The notes under the pieces: model-generated | What the model saw: the letters and a program-made list of their open reading frames with translations, nothing else | Databases searched by the model: none | Told to the model about the DNA's origin: nothing | From: UBA1568 sp964488025 | Lineage (GTDB): Bacteria; Patescibacteriota; Minisyncoccia; Moranbacterales; UBA1568 | Assembly: GCA_964488025.1 (NCBI GenBank) | Contig: CAZATJ010000005.1 | Coordinates: 1 to 55,516 of the forward strand | Direction: 5' to 3' | Length of the DNA stretch: 55,516 bases | In this document: positions 51,227 to 55,516 of the stretch, piece after piece | Layout of the letters: each line of letters starts with the position of its first letter | How positions within the stretch are numbered: the stretch's first letter is position 1 | Translations under genes and position numbers: made by a program

Positions 51227-51562
51227 TTACATTTTGATTTCGACGTCAACTCCGGCCGGCAGATCGAGATTCGTCAGATTATCAATCGTCTTGGCAGTCG
51301 GATTTATGATATCGATCAGGCGCTTGTGCACCCGCATCTCATACTGATCGCGCGAATTCTTATGGACAAAAGTCGAACGATTGACCGTCACCTTGTGGAT
51401 TTCTGTCGGTAGCGGTACCGGGCCCGTAATCTGAGCTCCCGTACGCTCGGCTGTCTCGACGATTTTCCGCGCGGACTGATCGATCACCTTGTGATCATAC
51501 GCCTTAATCTTGATTCTGACACGCAGATTCTGCGTTGTTTCTGTCTTTTTCATTGCGTTCAT
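51227..51562 (-). CDS. rpsJ: 30S ribosomal protein S10
   Basis: The 111-residue protein has LRVRIKIKAYDHKVIDQSAR and the PLPTEIHKVTVNRSTFVHKN loop. S10 also acts with NusB/NusG in antitermination in other bacteria. An alternative ATG at 51553 would remove three residues. A weak -10-like TAAATG overlaps the first start, with TTGAAA 17 bases upstream at the end of repeat element B. Confidence 0.95.
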   Translation of the reverse strand: MNAMKKTETTQNLRVRIKIKAYDHKVIDQSARKIVETAERTGAQITGPVPLPTEIHKVTVNRSTFVHKNSRDQYEMRVHKRLIDIINPTAKTIDNLTNLDLPAGVDVEIKM

Positions 51563-51587
51563 TTAATCTATCTTTTCCCTTTTTTCA

Positions 51588-51698
51588 ACCCCGCACCTTT
51601 TCTTGGAAGCTACTGAAAGCTTCTCAGATCCAAGCCGATAGGCGACTACGTCTTGCATCGCCGTTTGAGCAGTATTCTCCTCGGAAAAGGTGCGGGGT
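51588..51698 (-). repeat. TIR element B (111 bp), between S10 and tuf
   Basis: ACCCCGCACCTTTTC (51588-51602) and its complement (51684-51698) bound the element. By hand alignment its reverse complement is colinear, without gaps, with element C: about 72 of 111 bases match, concentrated in both ends and the centre TAGTCGCCTATCGGCTT. It therefore lies inverted relative to C. No ORF is inside. Confidence 0.85.
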
Positions 51699-51815
51699 CA
51701 AGAGAACTATGGTGGGAGCAACCAGCATGGTTACTCTCCACTAAGTTACCTTGAGTTTCCGCCAGAGGCGGATCAGCCTTGGGCTGAGCCTCGATTGAAC
51801 GTACGTTCGAAAAAT
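51699..51815. other. tuf 3' spacer with four consecutive hairpins
   Basis: In order on the plus strand: GAGCAACCA/TGGTTACTC (51716-51736), CCGCC/GGCGG (51759-51771), TCAGCC/GGCTGA (51773-51787) and the palindrome GAACGTACGTTC (51797-51808). None has a T-tail, so no ordinary terminator follows tuf. The row of stems may instead protect the tuf mRNA end or stop exonucleases. Confidence 0.5.
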
Positions 51816-53009
<1,194 letters not shown>

Positions 53010-53110
53010 AACCTTGTATTCAAACGAATTATTATAAAACTTTGCTTGTTTTTCGATCGAAACTTGAAACGTTAAAAACGAAAAAAGCTCGAGAAAAAGC
53101 GTCACTCGTC

Positions 53111-53139
53111 ATAATACCAATCCATTCAAATCCTGTCAA
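53111..53139 (-). promoter_or_regulatory. Sigma70-type promoter of tuf
   Basis: Consensus TTGACA (53134-53139) and TATTAT (53111-53116) on the minus strand are exactly 17 bases apart. The last -35 base coincides with the first base of element C. The predicted start near 53104 gives a leader of about 95 nt containing a TCTCGAGC-type stem and AT-rich sequence. Confidence 0.8.
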
Positions 53140-53249
53140 CCCCGCACCTTTTCCGAGGAAAACTCTGCCAGGAGATACATGTAAGGTGTAGCCGCCTATC
53201 GGCTTATACTCACAATAACCAACACTTGTTCAGAGAAAAGGTGCGGGGT
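53139..53249 (+). repeat. TIR element C (111 bp), between tuf and fusA
   Basis: The same 15-bp ends as A and B, at 53139-53153 and 53235-53249. TCAA stands directly outside the CCCC/GGGG core on both sides on the plus strand, as in element B, which may be a target-site duplication. The centre TAGCCGCCTATCGGCTT can form a small AGCCG/CGGCT hairpin. Confidence 0.85.
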
Positions 53250-53301
53250 CAATAGCAGCGGAACAATCCCCTCTTTTTCAGTCCTCAAAAGAAATAAAAA
53301 A

Positions 53302-53371
53302 CCCGCGCTGGCCGTAACCAAACACGGGAATAAAAAGTAATATAAACAAAAACCAGCCCGGATTGGGCTGG
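53302..53371 (-). terminator. Tandem terminators after fusA
   Basis: Two stems follow the fusA stop on the minus strand. CCAGCCC/GGGCTGG around AATCC (53353-53371) with a TTTTTG tail comes first, then CCCGTG/CGCGGG (53302-53328, including a T-G pair) with a six-T tail. fusA is therefore not cotranscribed with tuf, unlike in the classical str operon. Confidence 0.8.
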
Positions 53372-53396
53372 CTGAAAGTTCTTGCATTCCCCTTCC

Positions 53397-55505
53397 TTAG
53401 GCTACTGCCTTCACATCGCCCGATGCCGTACGGGTGCCGATAATTTCAGTGGCCACGTTACTTGGCACTTCGGCATAATGACCGAATTCCATAGAGTAGC
53501 TGGCTCGACCCTGCGACATGGAGCGCATCTGAGTGGCATAGCCGAACATACTGGAGAGCGGCACTTCGGCATGAATCTCTTTCACCGAAGCCGTCCCTTC
53601 GCCGCGAGCATTCATCTCCTTGATGACACCGCGCTTGGAAGACAGGTCGCCCACGATATCGCCCATGAAATTTTCCGGGGTGATAACTACTACTTTCATA
53701 ATCGGTTCAAGGATCATTGGCTTGGCCTTGCGACAGGCATCTTTGAACGCCATGGAACCAGCGATCCGGAAAGCCGCTTCAGACGAGTCGACATCATGGT
53801 AAGAACCATCATACACAGTCGCCTTCACGTCAACCATCGGATAGCCAGCGAGTACGCCTGTCTGCATCGCCTCCTGAATTCCTCGGTCAATCGGTTTGAT
53901 AAATTCCTGAGGAATAGCGCCACCCTTCACTTCGTTCCCGAACTCATAGCCCTTACCCATCTCATTGGGCTCCACCCGAAGCCAACAGTGTCCGTACTGA
54001 CCACGACCGCCTGACTGCTTGATATACTTTCCTTCGGATTGGGCGGTACCACGAATCGTTTCACGATAGGCCACCTGCGGACGACCGACGTTTACCTCCA
54101 CCTTGAATTCACGGCGCATACGATCCACCAAGATATCAAGGTGCAACTCTCCCATGCCCGACATGATGGTCTGCCCCGTTTCTTCATCGGTATGAACCCG
54201 AAAGGTCGGATCTTCTTCGAGCAGTTTCTTGAGTGCCATGCCCATCTTTTCCTGGTCCGCTTTCGTTTTCGGTTCAACAGAAATATCAATAACCGGTTCC
54301 GGAAAAGTAATCGACTCAAGAATCACCGGGTGTTCCAAATCGCAGAGCGTGTTACCAGTCGTCGTTACCTTCATACCAACTAAAGCACCAATATCACCAG
54401 CGGTCAGTTCATCTATTTCCTCCCGGTGATTGGCATGCATACGAAGGATACGTCCGATGCGTTCCTTTTCATTCTTGGTAGAATTGAGCACGTATGATCC
54501 CGCTTTCACGGTACCGGAATAGACACGGAAAAATGTCAGCTGACCAACGAACGGGTCAGTTGCGATTTTGAACGCCAACGCGGAAAAATGTTCATCATCT
54601 CTCGTTTCACGCACCACTTCCTGTTCAGTTTTCGGATCAATTCCTTTGACCGGAGGGATATCAATCGGTGATGGCAGGTAGTCCACCACAGCATCGAGCA
54701 CGAGTTGCACACCCTTATTGCGCAGCGCCGTACCGGTCATGACCGGATGCAGACGCACCCCGATGGTCGCTTTGCGTAAGGCCGCCTTCAGTTCAGAAAC
54801 AGAAATTTCTTCCCCGTTCAGATATTTTTCAGTAAGCGCGTCATCAGTTTCAGAAATTTTTTCTACCATCTTTTCGCGCCATTCTTTGGCCTTGTCGGCA
54901 TATTCGGCTGGAACCTCTCCCTCGATAACCTTCTCTCCCATCTCACCCTCGAAAGTATAGGCCTTCATGGTCATGAGATCGATCAAGCCATAGAAGTCGC
55001 CACGAAGCCCCATCGGATACTGGATAGCCACCGCGTGCGGGGTAAGACGATTCCAAATAGAAGCAATCGCATCTTCAAAAACAGCTCCCTCTTTGTCGAT
55101 TTTGTTAATGAAACACATGCGCGGCACTTCGTATTTCTCAGCCTGGCGCCACACTGTTTCTGACTGCGGCTCCACGCCTTCTTTGCCGTCAAACACCACC
55201 ACCCCGCCATCAAGCACGCGCAAGCTACGCTCCACCTCAACGGTAAAGTCCACATGCCCGGGAGTGTCGATGATATTGATGTGATGACCCTTCCAATAAC
55301 AAGTCGTGGCGGCCGAAGTAATGGTAATACCGCGCTCCTGTTCCTGCTCCATCCAGTCCATGGTCGCGGTTCCTTCATGAACCTCGCCAATCTTATGGGT
55401 AATACCGGTATAAAACAAAATACGCTCCGTCGTCGTCGTTTTACCGGCGTCAATATGAGCGATGATACCGATATTGCGATAGTGATCAATGGACGTCTTG
55501 GGCAT
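53397..55505 (-). CDS. fusA: Elongation factor G
   Basis: The 702-residue translocase GTPase has G1 AHIDAGKT at 17-24, G2 RGITITSAATT, G3 DTPGHVDF, G4 NKID, the domain IV LRVEPNEMGKGYEFGNEVKG stretch and the domain V GDLSSKRGVIKEMNARGEG motif. All five domains are present at the usual length. The preceding gene of the str group (rpsG/rpsL) would be outside the window, to the right. Confidence 0.97.
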   Translation of the reverse strand: MPKTSIDHYRNIGIIAHIDAGKTTTTERILFYTGITHKIGEVHEGTATMDWMEQEQERGITITSAATTCYWKGHHINIIDTPGHVDFTVEVERSLRVLDGGVVVFDGKEGVEPQSETVWRQAEKYEVPRMCFINKIDKEGAVFEDAIASIWNRLTPHAVAIQYPMGLRGDFYGLIDLMTMKAYTFEGEMGEKVIEGEVPAEYADKAKEWREKMVEKISETDDALTEKYLNGEEISVSELKAALRKATIGVRLHPVMTGTALRNKGVQLVLDAVVDYLPSPIDIPPVKGIDPKTEQEVVRETRDDEHFSALAFKIATDPFVGQLTFFRVYSGTVKAGSYVLNSTKNEKERIGRILRMHANHREEIDELTAGDIGALVGMKVTTTGNTLCDLEHPVILESITFPEPVIDISVEPKTKADQEKMGMALKKLLEEDPTFRVHTDEETGQTIMSGMGELHLDILVDRMRREFKVEVNVGRPQVAYRETIRGTAQSEGKYIKQSGGRGQYGHCWLRVEPNEMGKGYEFGNEVKGGAIPQEFIKPIDRGIQEAMQTGVLAGYPMVDVKATVYDGSYHDVDSSEAAFRIAGSMAFKDACRKAKPMILEPIMKVVVITPENFMGDIVGDLSSKRGVIKEMNARGEGTASVKEIHAEVPLSSMFGYATQMRSMSQGRASYSMEFGHYAEVPSNVATEIIGTRTASGDVKAVA

Positions 55506-55516
55506 ATGTTTTATAG

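Noticed and set aside
53010..53105. N-terminal extension of EF-Tu
   Set aside because: It would begin at or before the predicted transcription start, and EF-Tu has a fixed N-terminus.

Overview
The window looks like chromosomal DNA of a Candidate Phyla Radiation (Patescibacteria) bacterium, probably a Parcubacteria-type lineage. The S10-spc ribosomal cluster goes straight from S5 to L15 with no L30 gene, which is a CPR hallmark. Genes are tightly packed, few starts have a Shine-Dalgarno sequence, and many short proteins have no recognisable family. TGA is used as a stop (for example at 19431-19433), so this is not a code-25 lineage. I see no rRNA, tRNA, CRISPR array, transposase or prophage. 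The exact phylum is an inference.

Layout. 1-1000: a small membrane protein behind a good promoter. 1100-4760 (minus): a possible operon of a winged-helix regulator, RmuC, a small membrane protein, a WecA/MraY-type sugar-phosphate transferase and a DUF192 protein. 5031-7634 (plus): a large phosphatase-like/membrane/propeller protein. 7775-15777 (minus): five genes ending in a VirD4-like ATPase, with four partners I cannot assign and no other type IV secretion genes. 15884-19433 (plus): two GT39-type membrane glycosyltransferases. 19488-26129 (minus): an envelope and division operon, murA-mreB-GT4-GT4-holB-ftsQ. 26579-29055 (minus): a CsoR-family repressor with its own operator-promoter, a glutamate-type dehydrogenase and an AhpF-like thioredoxin reductase. 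29378-38568 (minus): murD, a D-aminoacylase homologue with altered metal ligands, a coiled-coil protein, gapA, fba, tpiA, a galT-like gene, an ALG5-like glycosyltransferase and ruvX. 38787-55505 (minus): fusA, tuf, S10 to L15, secY, adk, map.

How the genes fit together. The window combines cell-wall precursor synthesis (murA, murD, WecA-like), cell shape and division (mreB, ftsQ), surface glycosylation (two GT39, two GT4, one GT2), lower glycolysis and the translation core. Sigma70-type promoters with exact 17-base spacing can be read upstream of the 401 gene, the winged-helix gene, murA, csoR and tuf.

The least explained signal lies between genes. One family of about 100-bp hairpin repeats built from AGCTTC/GAAGCT units sits in at least five ribosomal-protein junctions, with a half copy before holB. 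A second family of 106-111 bp elements has 15-bp terminal inverted repeats; two copies in opposite orientation flank tuf, and a third lies upstream of murA. In all three, one end abuts or contains a -35-like box for the next gene. A long structured leader or small RNA upstream of murA and the VirD4-like cluster are the other main candidates for undescribed biology.
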